Assembly: GCA_934254725.1 (NCBI GenBank)
Contig: CAKQLR010000018.1
Location: forward strand, 1 to 35,975
Reading direction: 5' to 3'
Origin: an uncultured Clostridia bacterium
Lineage (GTDB): Bacteria; Bacillota; Clostridia; Christensenellales; Borkfalkiaceae
Length of the DNA stretch: 35,975 nucleotides
This document shows, in pieces, positions 24,079 through 31,690 of the stretch (position 1 is the stretch's first letter; every line of letters starts with the position of its first letter). The position numbers were made by a program, and so were the translations under genes. Below the pieces are notes generated by a model, which was given only the letters and a program-made list of their open reading frames with translations, searched no databases and had not been told where the DNA came from.

Positions 24079-24816
24079 TTATTCGCCCGAACCGTCGTTG
24101 GTTCCGTTTGCGGCGATGTAAACTATATCCGCTTCTTTCTTTATGTCAGCGTCCGTTTCTTTCCAGGTTATTTTCAGCGCGTAAAACTTATACCATCTTC
24201 CGTCTTTCAGAGTGTTCAGAATACCCGTATCGCTCTCGGTGTAAGAAGTATCGAACTTCATATTGCTGTATTTTTTATACACGCCTCTGTTGATTATTCC
24301 GCTTGTGGAGCTGTCATCGCTCTCCCAACCGTTATAGGTTACTTTTCTGCTTTCGCCCCAATCGAATTGTTTGTTATATGTAAAATGTATTTCTTCTTTT
24401 GCTTCGGCGTCGCCTATGTTTCTTACAATGTCTGCGTAATTATCGCCGAGATTTGAAGCGGCGGCGGAAATTTCTTCAATGGGATACAATTCTATATCCA
24501 TTCCCATATTTTCGGTGTAGATAACGGCAAGTTCGTACGAATGAACGGCGTTAAGATATGCGGGCGACACGCAGAATACGGTAGTGTATTCCTCGTCTAC
24601 CTGTAAGCCGTCCAGCCCGAACGACGTCATTTGCCGAACGTTATCGTCCTTGACGTAAATTATCGGGGGAATATCTATTTCGAGATCGTCCGACCGCGTA
24701 ACGCGCGAAATGTAAAACCAGGCGAAAACTTCCGCCCCGAGTATAACTGTAAGGGCAACAAGAACAAAAAAACTGCCGATAAGTTTTTTGTTTACGGATT
24801 TCAGTTTCTCAAACAT
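24079..24816 (-). CDS. Exported protein with SipW/TasA-like N-terminus (second gene)
   Basis: The protein has 245 residues from the ATG at 24816, preferred over a GTG six codons earlier because GGGAGGG lies 10 bases before the ATG. The N-terminus is basic plus a hydrophobic segment (about 12-34) leading into FAWFYISRVTRSDDLEID, the AWF-type exit seen in SipW-dependent TasA and camelysin-like proteins. The mature part has several Tyr/Trp-rich strands (KFYALKITWKE) and a short acidic end. No catalytic motif is visible. It starts 5 bases after the preceding gene, so the two are translationally coupled. Function is inferred from context as a fibre or matrix subunit. Confidence 0.7.
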   Translation of the reverse strand: MFEKLKSVNKKLIGSFFVLVALTVILGAEVFAWFYISRVTRSDDLEIDIPPIIYVKDDNVRQMTSFGLDGLQVDEEYTTVFCVSPAYLNAVHSYELAVIYTENMGMDIELYPIEEISAAASNLGDNYADIVRNIGDAEAKEEIHFTYNKQFDWGESRKVTYNGWESDDSSTSGIINRGVYKKYSNMKFDTSYTESDTGILNTLKDGRWYKFYALKITWKETDADIKKEADIVYIAANGTNDGSGE

Positions 24817-24821
24817 TATCT

Positions 24822-25628
24822 TCAGCCCTCCCACACGTTAAGCGAAAAGCATATATTTTTTATGGTAGAACCTATTATGCTGTCCGCTTGGTCGTATCCG
24901 TCCTGGTTTTTGTTCCCCTCGAACATTTCGGGACTATGTTCTTCCGCTTCGTAATAACTCGCTATACTTTGTCTTGTATTTTCTTCTATCAAAGTCTTTG
25001 TGTTCGTGAAAATTTCATCGTAATAGGAAACCCAAACCCAGTACACCGTTGCCTTGTACAAGCTTTCGCCGTTTTTATCTTCTACAATGTTATCCGCCGT
25101 AACTGCTTTTGAAACCTCTTCTCCCGGAGCGATGTAACCGAAATAAGTGTAGTTACCGTTTTCACCCGTTCTGTCCGTGAACATCATTATGTGAGATCTG
25201 ACGTAGCGAAGCGATTTTGTTATGATTTCCTCGTCATAGTTGTCTTTGGCTTTCTTAAAGCCTTCGTTTTCCGTAAATTCGTTGTTTTTTATATCCGCAT
25301 TGAATTTAAGAGTATATTCCGTTGCGCCGGGATTATGAACGTAAAATTCAAAGTACCCTTGCGACGATGGGCTTATTATCGTTTTTTGGTCGGAATCCTC
25401 GCATTTAATCGTGCCCATTCCGGACGAATGCTCCAACGCACCTATATCCGGACCGTCGGGCGTGGCGCGGATTTCGAGATTGCTGCTCTTTACCGTAACA
25501 GCCATACCCGTTGCGGGAGTTTTATCGTTCCCGGAAAACCAACCGAAGGATATAAACGGTATAAGCGCGCACACCGTAAGCAATCCGAGCGTTATCAATT
25601 TTATAAGCGTTTTGGTCTTTTTGGACAC
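24822..25628 (-). CDS. Exported protein with SipW/TasA-like N-terminus (first gene)
   Basis: The 268-residue protein begins with GTG (8 bases after GAGGAG). The N-terminus is basic plus a hydrophobic segment (about 8-29) ending SFGWFSGNDK, then ATGMAVTVKSSNLEIRA, a pattern common in clostridial SipW-type signal proteins. The mature chain includes QGYFEFYVHNPGATEYTLKFNADI, a beta-sandwich-like segment of the kind found in TasA/CalY fibre proteins, where substituents occupy a main-chain register. It is the first gene after the c-di-GMP riboswitch, so its expression directly follows the switch. No SipW-type peptidase gene is in the window. Confidence 0.72.
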   Translation of the reverse strand: MSKKTKTLIKLITLGLLTVCALIPFISFGWFSGNDKTPATGMAVTVKSSNLEIRATPDGPDIGALEHSSGMGTIKCEDSDQKTIISPSSQGYFEFYVHNPGATEYTLKFNADIKNNEFTENEGFKKAKDNYDEEIITKSLRYVRSHIMMFTDRTGENGNYTYFGYIAPGEEVSKAVTADNIVEDKNGESLYKATVYWVWVSYYDEIFTNTKTLIEENTRQSIASYYEAEEHSPEMFEGNKNQDGYDQADSIIGSTIKNICFSLNVWEG

Positions 25629-25699
25629 CGCTCATTCTCCTCTGAAATTATTATTTGATTTGCTTTTAGCTGTCGTAAAGGAAACTTTTTCCGAAAAAA

Positions 25700-25737
25700 A
25701 ATAAAAAAACGCCGCATTATTCAAATAAATGCAGCGT
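25700..25737 (-). terminator. Terminator of the riboswitch expression platform
   Basis: A 10-bp stem with one G.U pair (25737-25728 with 25718-25709) and a 9-base loop is followed by a run of T on the minus strand. Its 5' arm overlaps the 3' end of the aptamer. It lies about 80 bases before the first gene of the operon. Confidence 0.85.
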
Positions 25738-25815
25738 GGCTGACTTAAAGTAATTAAGTCCCAAAAGCTTTGCGTCGCCGCCTCACGACGGTTTTGCCCA
25801 AAGATATTAAGTTTC
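25730..25815 (-). promoter_or_regulatory. Class-I c-di-GMP riboswitch (GEMM-I)
   Basis: The minus-strand RNA shows the conserved GEMM-I blocks in order: GGGCAAA; a 5-bp stem CCGTC / GGCGG closed by a GTGA (GNRA) tetraloop; GACGCAAAGC; a 7-bp P3 stem (GACTTAA / TTAAGTC); then CAGCCACGCTGC, close to the usual AGCCAGGCTGCC. The terminator's 5' arm overlaps its last bases, so the two structures compete. The closing P1 pairing is weak by eye. Binding of c-di-GMP should decide whether the four-gene operon is transcribed. The overlap suggests an ON switch, which is an inference. Confidence 0.87.
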
Positions 25816-25828
25816 TTACAACGTTATT

Positions 25829-25857
25829 ATATTACCATAATGACAGGAAGTTGTCAA
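25829..25857 (-). promoter_or_regulatory. Promoter of the riboswitch and surface operon
   Basis: TTGACA (25852-25857) and TAATAT (25829-25834) are spaced by 17 bases on the minus strand. The start near 25820 gives a leader of about 190 bases before the GTG at 25628. Apart from the riboswitch and terminator I see nothing else in this leader. Confidence 0.75.
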
Positions 25858-25924
25858 ACGTTTTTTTCTAAAAATACTCAAATACTGTTTTTTGCTCGCG
25901 GATAAACGATATTTTTACCTGATT

Positions 25925-28030
25925 TTAACAATTTTTCGTCTGAGATTCGATAACTTTTGTCAATTCGTCCGCAGGCATCGCCTTGTAGTAGAGGTAACCC
26001 TGGAAAACTTCGCACCCCATTTCGAGGAGCAGATCACGTTGTCTTGTTGTTTCCACGTACTCCGCAATAACCGTAAAGTTAAGCCTTTTGCCGAGATCCA
26101 CTATAGAAGAGACTATGCTTCTGCTGCGTTCGTTTTCAAGTCTTTTTATAAGGTTGCCGTCTATCTTTATGTAGTCGAAATAGTTCTTCTGCAAAATGGT
26201 GATCGACGTATGACCCATGGAAAAGTCGTCCATCTGCACTTCTATTCCTGCGTTCTTTATCTCGTCGAACGCAACGGCGCAACTATCGTCGTCCGAAAGG
26301 TTTGCGTCCTCGGTTATTTCTATGCCGAAAGTATGCGGGGAGGGTTTAGCCTCGTTCACCTTTTCTATCATCCACTTTCTGAAAGACTCTTCCATAATAA
26401 GGTCGAGACTGACGTTTACAGCTATGCGGAAGTTCTTGTCGTAATCCTTCTGTATACGGGTTAAATCCTCGAGGGCGCGTTCGACTACCGCGCGGGAAAG
26501 CGGATCGAACAAGCCGTAACTTGTGGCTATACCTACGACTAGCGGAGGATAAATAAACTTATCGTTTGCGTTTTTGCCGTAACCGAAACGAAGGAGCGCT
26601 TCCGCGGAAATCACCCTGCCGTCCTTGACCTGCGGCTGATAATACAAACGGATTTTTCCGTTGCGGATATCGCTGTCAACCTTGGCGGCTATATCGTCCT
26701 CGAGAGCGTGAAGCTCGGGGTTAGACGAAACAAGTTTGTACGAATCCCTCTGCTTTTCCCATTCCTTGCAGATTAACGTAAGGCGATCGATATTCTTCTG
26801 AATGCCGGCTTGCTCCAACTTGTCTTCGAACTTGACGAACGGCGAGTAAATAGCCACGCCGATTGCAAGAATTACAAGCTGCAAAATACTGCCTGCAACA
26901 GAGCCTGTAGCCTGATAGCCGCTTATTAAAACGGGCGTTGTCCATTGCACGTCTGCATTTACCATTGCGGGGACTATTCCCCAGATTGTCGCAAGATACG
27001 CTATAGTGTACGCTACGAGCGGCGTGACTATAAACGGTATCGCATAGGCGACGTTAAGAACTATCGGCAAACCGAAAATAATCGGTTCGTTTATGTTAAA
27101 AATCACGGATACGCAGGACATTTTCGCCAGGCGTTTGTTCTTCCTGCTTTTTCCGAAAAGCAAAAGTGCGATAAGAAGACAGACGGAAGTTCCGCATCCG
27201 CCCATAAGAACGTAAGTATCCAGAAACGATTTTGTGACTATATGCCCCGCGCCCTGAGAGAAAGGACCCGCAGGATTCGTAAGAAGCTCGTCAAAAACGT
27301 TTCCGCCGTGTATTCCGAAAATCCAGAGCACGGAAACGGCGAACATAACGATAAACCCGCCGAAAAATCCGGGAGCGATCCAGGAGAACAGCTTATTGAA
27401 AATGTGTACGATTAAATCGTTGAAATTGTTTATTCCGGGGATAAGCCCGATTAAAACAGCCAAAACAACAGAAAACAAAAGACACAATACAAACGGAAGA
27501 ATTGCGTGAATGCCGCGTTCGAACGCGGTAAGACGCTCCTCCCTATGCGTGTGATAAAACAGTTTGTAAAAAACAAAGAACCCGTGGGTTGAGCCGAGCG
27601 CTATAATCATGGCGGGGAATATGTTAGCAATTTTTGTGTAATTTAAAATGTCCGCTTTTCCAGTAAAAACTTCGATACCCATAAACCCGAAGTAACACGC
27701 CGCGGAAGAAATTGCGGAATATATCCTCATGTCCGGGTCGTCCGAAAGTCTTTGAGATTCGTAAACGGATAAAACCATAACGAGGTACACTGCCGCAAAA
27801 CCGTAGGTTGCATTGTACAGTAAATCCAGAATTTCCTTGATCTTCCCGTTAAGTGCGGAAGCTATAAATTCCCTTACCGCCTTTATCGGAAAAGATTCTA
27901 TAGACAGAGAAAAAGCCCCTATCATAAATACGGGCAACAAAAACAAAAAAGTCTGCTTCAACGAAGTCAACAACGAAAAACGATTATTGGACTCCTTGAA
28001 TATCTTTAGTTTTTTAATACTGATCTTCAT
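25925..28030 (-). CDS. PTS EIIC (cellobiose type) fused to EAL c-di-GMP phosphodiesterase
   Basis: The protein has 701 residues. About residues 15-410 form a membrane EIIC of the Cel/Lac family, with FGIHGGNVF and the substrate-site motif NEPIIFG. No EIIB or EIIA domain is present, so it cannot phosphorylate sugar on its own and probably senses it. About 445-695 is an EAL domain. Glu477 starts EALLR, followed by NVSLD, GIEITED, MDDF, YIKID, AEYVE and QGY, so the residues known to bind metal and c-di-GMP appear present. The usual DDFGTGYS loop is changed to DDFSMGHTS, so activity may be altered. The ATG at 28030 has only a weak GGGGAAG site. It lies directly upstream of a c-di-GMP riboswitch on the same strand, but has its own promoter. 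Confidence 0.93.
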   Translation of the reverse strand: MKISIKKLKIFKESNNRFSLLTSLKQTFLFLLPVFMIGAFSLSIESFPIKAVREFIASALNGKIKEILDLLYNATYGFAAVYLVMVLSVYESQRLSDDPDMRIYSAISSAACYFGFMGIEVFTGKADILNYTKIANIFPAMIIALGSTHGFFVFYKLFYHTHREERLTAFERGIHAILPFVLCLLFSVVLAVLIGLIPGINNFNDLIVHIFNKLFSWIAPGFFGGFIVMFAVSVLWIFGIHGGNVFDELLTNPAGPFSQGAGHIVTKSFLDTYVLMGGCGTSVCLLIALLLFGKSRKNKRLAKMSCVSVIFNINEPIIFGLPIVLNVAYAIPFIVTPLVAYTIAYLATIWGIVPAMVNADVQWTTPVLISGYQATGSVAGSILQLVILAIGVAIYSPFVKFEDKLEQAGIQKNIDRLTLICKEWEKQRDSYKLVSSNPELHALEDDIAAKVDSDIRNGKIRLYYQPQVKDGRVISAEALLRFGYGKNANDKFIYPPLVVGIATSYGLFDPLSRAVVERALEDLTRIQKDYDKNFRIAVNVSLDLIMEESFRKWMIEKVNEAKPSPHTFGIEITEDANLSDDDSCAVAFDEIKNAGIEVQMDDFSMGHTSITILQKNYFDYIKIDGNLIKRLENERSRSIVSSIVDLGKRLNFTVIAEYVETTRQRDLLLEMGCEVFQGYLYYKAMPADELTKVIESQTKNC

Positions 28031-28088
28031 GCCGCAAGCCGCTTCCCCACATAATCCGCTAAGCTTTATATTTTAGTAACTTAGCATA

Positions 28089-28117
28089 ATTATATCACAA
28101 TCGCGGAAAGGTGGCAA
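28089..28117 (-). promoter_or_regulatory. Promoter of the EIIC-EAL gene
   Basis: TTGCCA (28112-28117) and TATAAT (28089-28094) are spaced by 17 bases on the minus strand, about 58 bases before the ATG. No riboswitch precedes this gene. Confidence 0.8.
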
Positions 28118-28240
28118 CCGTTTATTTGTGAATTTTTTTTAACCGAAAATGTGTTTATTTAACACAAAAACATTCTAAAACCGTACTGGATTAAGACTTA
28201 ACCGATATTAAAGCAAAGCATTACATTCCTGCCACAAAGC

Positions 28241-28495
28241 TCAGCCGAAGCTTTTATCTATCCCCACGCCGGAGCTTCTTACGCTGCCTGCGTAGAGTGA
28301 AAGATTTATTTTAACCCCGCCCTTAACAGCCTTGATCTCTATCTGCGGTATGGTAACTTTTTCAAAATACCCGCCTAAAACGCACATTAAATCGTATTTA
28401 AGCATTTTTTCGACGTCGCAGGAAACATTCCTCCTGTCGCTCTCTATCACGGCTTTTACTCTCGCCAGATCGTTCCTTATTCTTTTCCCTTCCAT
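28241..28495 (-). CDS. minE: Cell division topological factor MinE
   Basis: The 84-residue protein pairs with MinD to set the division site. RNDLARVKAVIESDRRN matches the MinD-interacting region, and VEKMLKYDLMCVLGGYFE plus IEIKAVKGGVKINLSLY match the dimerising alpha/beta core. The usual N-terminal membrane-targeting sequence (MSLLDFF-like) is missing or very short, since the chain starts only a few residues before the interaction helix. GGAG lies 6 bases before the ATG. It begins 12 bases after minD. MinC is not in the window. Confidence 0.82.
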   Translation of the reverse strand: MEGKRIRNDLARVKAVIESDRRNVSCDVEKMLKYDLMCVLGGYFEKVTIPQIEIKAVKGGVKINLSLYAGSVRSSGVGIDKSFG

Positions 28496-28507
28496 ATCAT
28501 TCTCCGT

Positions 28508-29287
28508 TTAAAGCAGTTTTTTCAATCTTCGGCGTATGCTTCCGAAAAATCCTATGTATTTAGACGAATAATCTATAATTTTGCTCCGATTGTTTCTTAA
28601 ATTGTTTGCCATAACCGAAAAAGCCCTGCCGGCTTCTCCGCTTTTTACTACGGAAGAAAACTGAATTTCGTCCGCCTCCGGTACCGCGCCGATAAGCTTT
28701 ACGCCGGTCAGCGAGCTTATTTCCTCGGGCGAAAGATTATCGCCGGATGCAATTAAGTCCCCTCTTTCGCGGTTTATCGCCATAAAAACGTTTTCAAGAC
28801 CGTACGAATACAGCAGCGATTTCACCTTGTCGCCGTCCCGTATGCTCGAAACGTGTGGCGTTATAACTATGATGGCTTCCTCTGCCGAAGCGGCTGCCCT
28901 TTTAAATTCGTCGCCAATACCCGCGGGGCAATCTATAAGAACGTAATCGAACTGAGAAGAAAGCTCCGTTATTATTCTGCCGAAAGTACGCCCTTCGCCG
29001 AAACTTCCGTTTTTACCGAACCTTGCGGGAAGCAGAAACAGATTATCGAGATTAAGAACGGGTATCAATGCCTGTTTTACCCTGCAACGCCCGCTCATGC
29101 AATCGAAAACGTCGTACGAAACGTTCCCTTCCGCGCCGAGCGTCACGTCAAGGTTGTTCAGCCCTAAATCTCCGTCCACGGCAACAACTCTTTCGCCCGC
29201 AAGCGCCAGCCTGTACGCGAGGTTTGCCGTCAACGTCGTTTTGCCTACTCCCCCTTTCCCGGAGGTAATCACTATTCTTCTACCCAT
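28508..29287 (-). CDS. minD: Septum site-determining ATPase MinD
   Basis: The 259-residue protein is the membrane-cycling ATPase of the Min system. The deviant Walker A KGGVGKT is at 11-17, followed by VDGDLGLNNLD (switch I). Walker B is YVLIDCPAGI, and the C-terminal amphipathic helix (FGSIRRRLKKLL) tethers it to the membrane. All ATPase residues are present. The ribosome binding site is weak (GGGTTAAACG). A -10 box TATAAT lies 24 bases upstream at 29312-29317. The operon is minD-minE only, unlike the minCDE order of many bacteria. Confidence 0.92.
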   Translation of the reverse strand: MGRRIVITSGKGGVGKTTLTANLAYRLALAGERVVAVDGDLGLNNLDVTLGAEGNVSYDVFDCMSGRCRVKQALIPVLNLDNLFLLPARFGKNGSFGEGRTFGRIITELSSQFDYVLIDCPAGIGDEFKRAAASAEEAIIVITPHVSSIRDGDKVKSLLYSYGLENVFMAINRERGDLIASGDNLSPEEISSLTGVKLIGAVPEADEIQFSSVVKSGEAGRAFSVMANNLRNNRSKIIDYSSKYIGFFGSIRRRLKKLL

Positions 29288-29311
29288 CGTTTAACCCGTC
29301 TTTTTTCTTCG

Positions 29312-29317
29312 ATTATA
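29312..29317 (-). promoter_or_regulatory. -10 box of minDE
   Basis: TATAAT is on the minus strand, 24 bases upstream of minD. No good -35 box is visible at the usual distance. Confidence 0.5.
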
Positions 29318-29387
29318 CAACGTTTTAAGGCGAGCGAATAAACTTATTTTGTCGAAACGTCTCTTCTTTTGACAGATAGAATTTTAC

Positions 29388-29428
29388 TAAAAACCCCCTT
29401 TTTTCGCGCTTTAACGCAAAAAAAGGTT
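29388..29428 (-). terminator. Terminator of the DMT transporter gene
   Basis: A long T-rich/A-rich stem closed by GCG / CGC (from 29428 to about 29392) is followed by TTTTTAG on the minus strand. It begins at the gene's stop codon. Confidence 0.75.
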
Positions 29429-30393
29429 CAGGAACCGCTTTCTTCGCTTCCCACTGTTTTAGCGGTTTTTTCTTTCTTGTTTTTAATAATATCGTACACG
29501 CAAGGCAACACGATTGCCGCAAACATAACCACGCAGCCGATTATTTCTTCTATCGAAAGCGGTTCTTCCGGAACGATTATCGCGGAGGCAATTACAGCAA
29601 ACACGGATTCCATTGACATAATAAGGGTTGCAAAGGAAGCTTCCACATACTTCTGCCCGACAATTTGCAACGTATAAGCGACGCCGCAACTGAGCACGCC
29701 CGCGTACGCAATATAAAGCCAGGCGTTCTTTATTGCGGAAAAACTCGGCTTTTCGAAAATAAACATAAGGATAAGCGAAACAACCCCGCCGACAAAAAAT
29801 TGCAGACAGGAAATTTTTACGCCGTCAAGCCCGACGGACAATTTTTCTATTAAAAGAATGTGCACGGCAAAACAAACCGCGCAGATTATCGCGAGGACGT
29901 CACCGAAATTTACGCCGTCAAACTCTTTTACGTCAACACACAAAAGAAACAGCCCCACCGTGCCGAGCGATACCGAAATCCATGTGACCGCCGATATTTT
30001 TTTACCGAAAATAAGGCTTAAGAACGGCACGATCAGAACGTACGACGAAGTAATAAACGCTATCTTCCCTGCGGACGAGTACACGAAAGCGTACTGTTGC
30101 AAATTCGCCGCAAGACAAAACGCCACGCCTATCAAAAGCCCGCTTGTAATCGTTTTTTTGATAACGGCAGACCTTTCCTCGGGCGTAGTTCTCTTAAGCG
30201 GCTGTCTTTTCCGCTCGACTAAATCTTTTATTATTATAACGGGCAAAAGAGTAAATGCGCCGAGAAGCATTCTTGTAGCACTGAACGTAAACGGAGAAAC
30301 GATATCCGTGCCGAGCCTTTGCGAAACAAACGCAGTACCCCAGATGAATGCGGTGATGAACAGCAGCACGACGCCCTTAATTCTATTTTTCAA
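29428..30393 (-). CDS. EamA/DMT-family metabolite exporter
   Basis: The 321-residue protein has ten hydrophobic segments in two repeats of five, the EamA layout. The first repeat begins VVLLFITAFIWGTAFVSQRLG and the second FGDVLAIICAVCFAVHILLIEKL; the segment FEKPSFSA is the short loop between pairs. The family exports amino acids, nucleosides or other metabolites; the substrate is unknown. The start is TTG at 30393 with AGGAGG 7 bases upstream. The C-terminus has a lysine-rich tail of about 18 residues. It is a single gene with its own terminator. Confidence 0.88.
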   Translation of the reverse strand: MKNRIKGVVLLFITAFIWGTAFVSQRLGTDIVSPFTFSATRMLLGAFTLLPVIIIKDLVERKRQPLKRTTPEERSAVIKKTITSGLLIGVAFCLAANLQQYAFVYSSAGKIAFITSSYVLIVPFLSLIFGKKISAVTWISVSLGTVGLFLLCVDVKEFDGVNFGDVLAIICAVCFAVHILLIEKLSVGLDGVKISCLQFFVGGVVSLILMFIFEKPSFSAIKNAWLYIAYAGVLSCGVAYTLQIVGQKYVEASFATLIMSMESVFAVIASAIIVPEEPLSIEEIIGCVVMFAAIVLPCVYDIIKNKKEKTAKTVGSEESGS

Positions 30394-30457
30394 CGAAAGC
30401 CCTCCTCTGATAAATGTTATAATTTCGCTCCCCTACATAACAGTATTTTCATTTAAA

Positions 30458-30500
30458 AAAAGCAATTCCGCACACCGTATTATAAGCGTGCGGAATCTTT
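30458..30500. terminator. Bidirectional terminator
   Basis: A perfect 9-bp stem (ATTCCGCAC 30465-30473 with GTGCGGAAT 30488-30496) has CTTTTTT on the plus side and GCTTTTTTT on the minus side. It mainly ends the leftward membrane-protein gene. Confidence 0.8.
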
Positions 30501-30538
30501 TTTATCACTTTATTGTAATAACGTGCGTTTCAGGCTAC

Positions 30539-31099
30539 TTATTTCTTCGCAGCGTAAACTGCGGCACAGCCCGATACAAGGGAAGCAAGCAACAGATAAA
30601 CAGTCCAGGAAGCGTTTACGCTTGCCTTTGCTATAACGCCTAAATCGAGACCTCCCATTTTGCCGGGAAGTATCAAACCGAATATAAACGCGACGAGCGA
30701 AAGAATAACGGTAATCATGCCGAGCAAAAGCTGAGTTTTCTTAAGTCTGAAACCGAGGAACGCGAGCAACGTAACTACGAGAACGGCTGCGTTAGCGATT
30801 ACTATCAGCAGATAAGCCCACGAGAAAACGTTTGCAAGGAAGCCGACTTCTTCGGAACCTTTCAACGAAATAAGGTAATTAGCGCCGGTCGATAAATCGG
30901 AGTTCACTTCGCCGTTAAAACATGCCACGAAAATATCGCTGCCCGAGAAAAGAGTAGACGAGCTTGACTTATCGAGCAATCCGCTTGAAGTAACGCCCTT
31001 GAACACGGGCATAAACAACGTGCAGATGGTAAGAACGGAAAGCAAAACTATTGCGGCCGTCACAATTAAGGATGTTGTGTTCTTTTTCTTCTTTGCCAT
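30539..31099 (-). CDS. Unknown four-helix membrane protein
   Basis: The protein has 186 residues from the ATG at 31099, which has GGGAGGAG 7 bases upstream. A KKKK start is followed by four hydrophobic segments (about 10-32, 84-106, 115-135 and 150-178). Segments 1 and 2 are joined by an extracellular loop of about 50 residues rich in Ser and Gly (SSGLLDKSSSSTLFSGSDIF). The layout recalls small clostridial membrane proteins of no known function. It is alone between a good promoter and a strong terminator. I cannot assign a role. Confidence 0.65.
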   Translation of the reverse strand: MAKKKKNTTSLIVTAAIVLLSVLTICTLFMPVFKGVTSSGLLDKSSSSTLFSGSDIFVACFNGEVNSDLSTGANYLISLKGSEEVGFLANVFSWAYLLIVIANAAVLVVTLLAFLGFRLKKTQLLLGMITVILSLVAFIFGLILPGKMGGLDLGVIAKASVNASWTVYLLLASLVSGCAAVYAAKK

Positions 31100-31143
31100 A
31101 AAAAATCTCCTCCCCAAAGAATTTTTTATATTCCTACCCGAAC

Positions 31144-31172
31144 ATTATATTCTATATTGAAAGAAAACGCAA
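31144..31172 (-). promoter_or_regulatory. Promoter of the four-helix membrane protein
   Basis: TTGCGT (31167-31172) and TATAAT (31144-31149) are spaced by 17 bases on the minus strand. Confidence 0.7.
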
Positions 31173-31189
31173 GCGTTTTTTCATTATAA

Positions 31190-31220
31190 AGACCAAAGGC
31201 GGCACAAAATTCGCGCCGCC
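31190..31220 (-). terminator. Terminator of the aconitase X operon
   Basis: GGCGGC (31220-31215) pairs with GCCGCC (31203-31198), followed on the minus strand by TTTGGTCTTT. It is moderate in strength, 28 bases past the stop of the small subunit. Confidence 0.6.
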
Positions 31221-31248
31221 CCGAATATTGAATTTTCAAAATAATGTA

Positions 31249-31689
31249 TTAAAGGATAGTAACTGTACCGTCCTCTTTTACCTCTATGGTATCGCCCGTT
31301 TTAACCGTTTCCAGAAATTCTTTACCGAGCATATCTATAGCGATAAGCTTGCTGTTTTCCCAAACGACGGAAAGAATAACGCCCGCGCCGGCAAGCGAAT
31401 CTATGTGCTCGGAGAAAAGCATGCATGCGGGGTTGATGCCCATGGAACATATAACCTGTATAACCATGCCGCCCGTGGTGGAGCCGATAGTCTGAGGAAG
31501 GCAAAGAGCCTTGCCCGTTATATTCTTACCGTAAATATCGGGGTTGTTCTGATCCGCAACTACAACCTGCTTCGCGCCGGAAAGCGCCGATTTCTGAAAA
31601 GTAGCAAGCGTATTTACGCCTTGGTGTGAAACAACCGCTTCACCCTTGAAGTAACCGCCGTTTATAACTCTGCCCTTGAACTGTTTCAT
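31249..31689 (-). CDS. Aconitase X swivel-domain (small) subunit
   Basis: The 146-residue protein is the DUF126 swivel domain of the aconitase X superfamily. KGRVINGGYFKGEAVVS starts the fold, QTIGSTTGGM carries the conserved serine/glycine loop facing the substrate, and FSEHIDSLAGAGVI is the matching end. Known aconitase X enzymes dehydrate cis-3-hydroxy-L-proline (bacteria) or mevalonate 5-phosphate (archaea); the two-subunit form is made from this gene and the next. The start is 1 base after the large-subunit stop, with GGAGGG upstream, so the two are coupled. The substrate is not clear from sequence. Confidence 0.88.
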   Translation of the reverse strand: MKQFKGRVINGGYFKGEAVVSHQGVNTLATFQKSALSGAKQVVVADQNNPDIYGKNITGKALCLPQTIGSTTGGMVIQVICSMGINPACMLFSEHIDSLAGAGVILSVVWENSKLIAIDMLGKEFLETVKTGDTIEVKEDGTVTIL

Positions 31690-31690
31690 A

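Noticed and set aside
28149..28165. Terminator of minE (TGTGTT / AACACA hairpin)
   Set aside because: Only a 6-bp AT-rich stem with a short T run, 75 bases past the stop; too weak to call.
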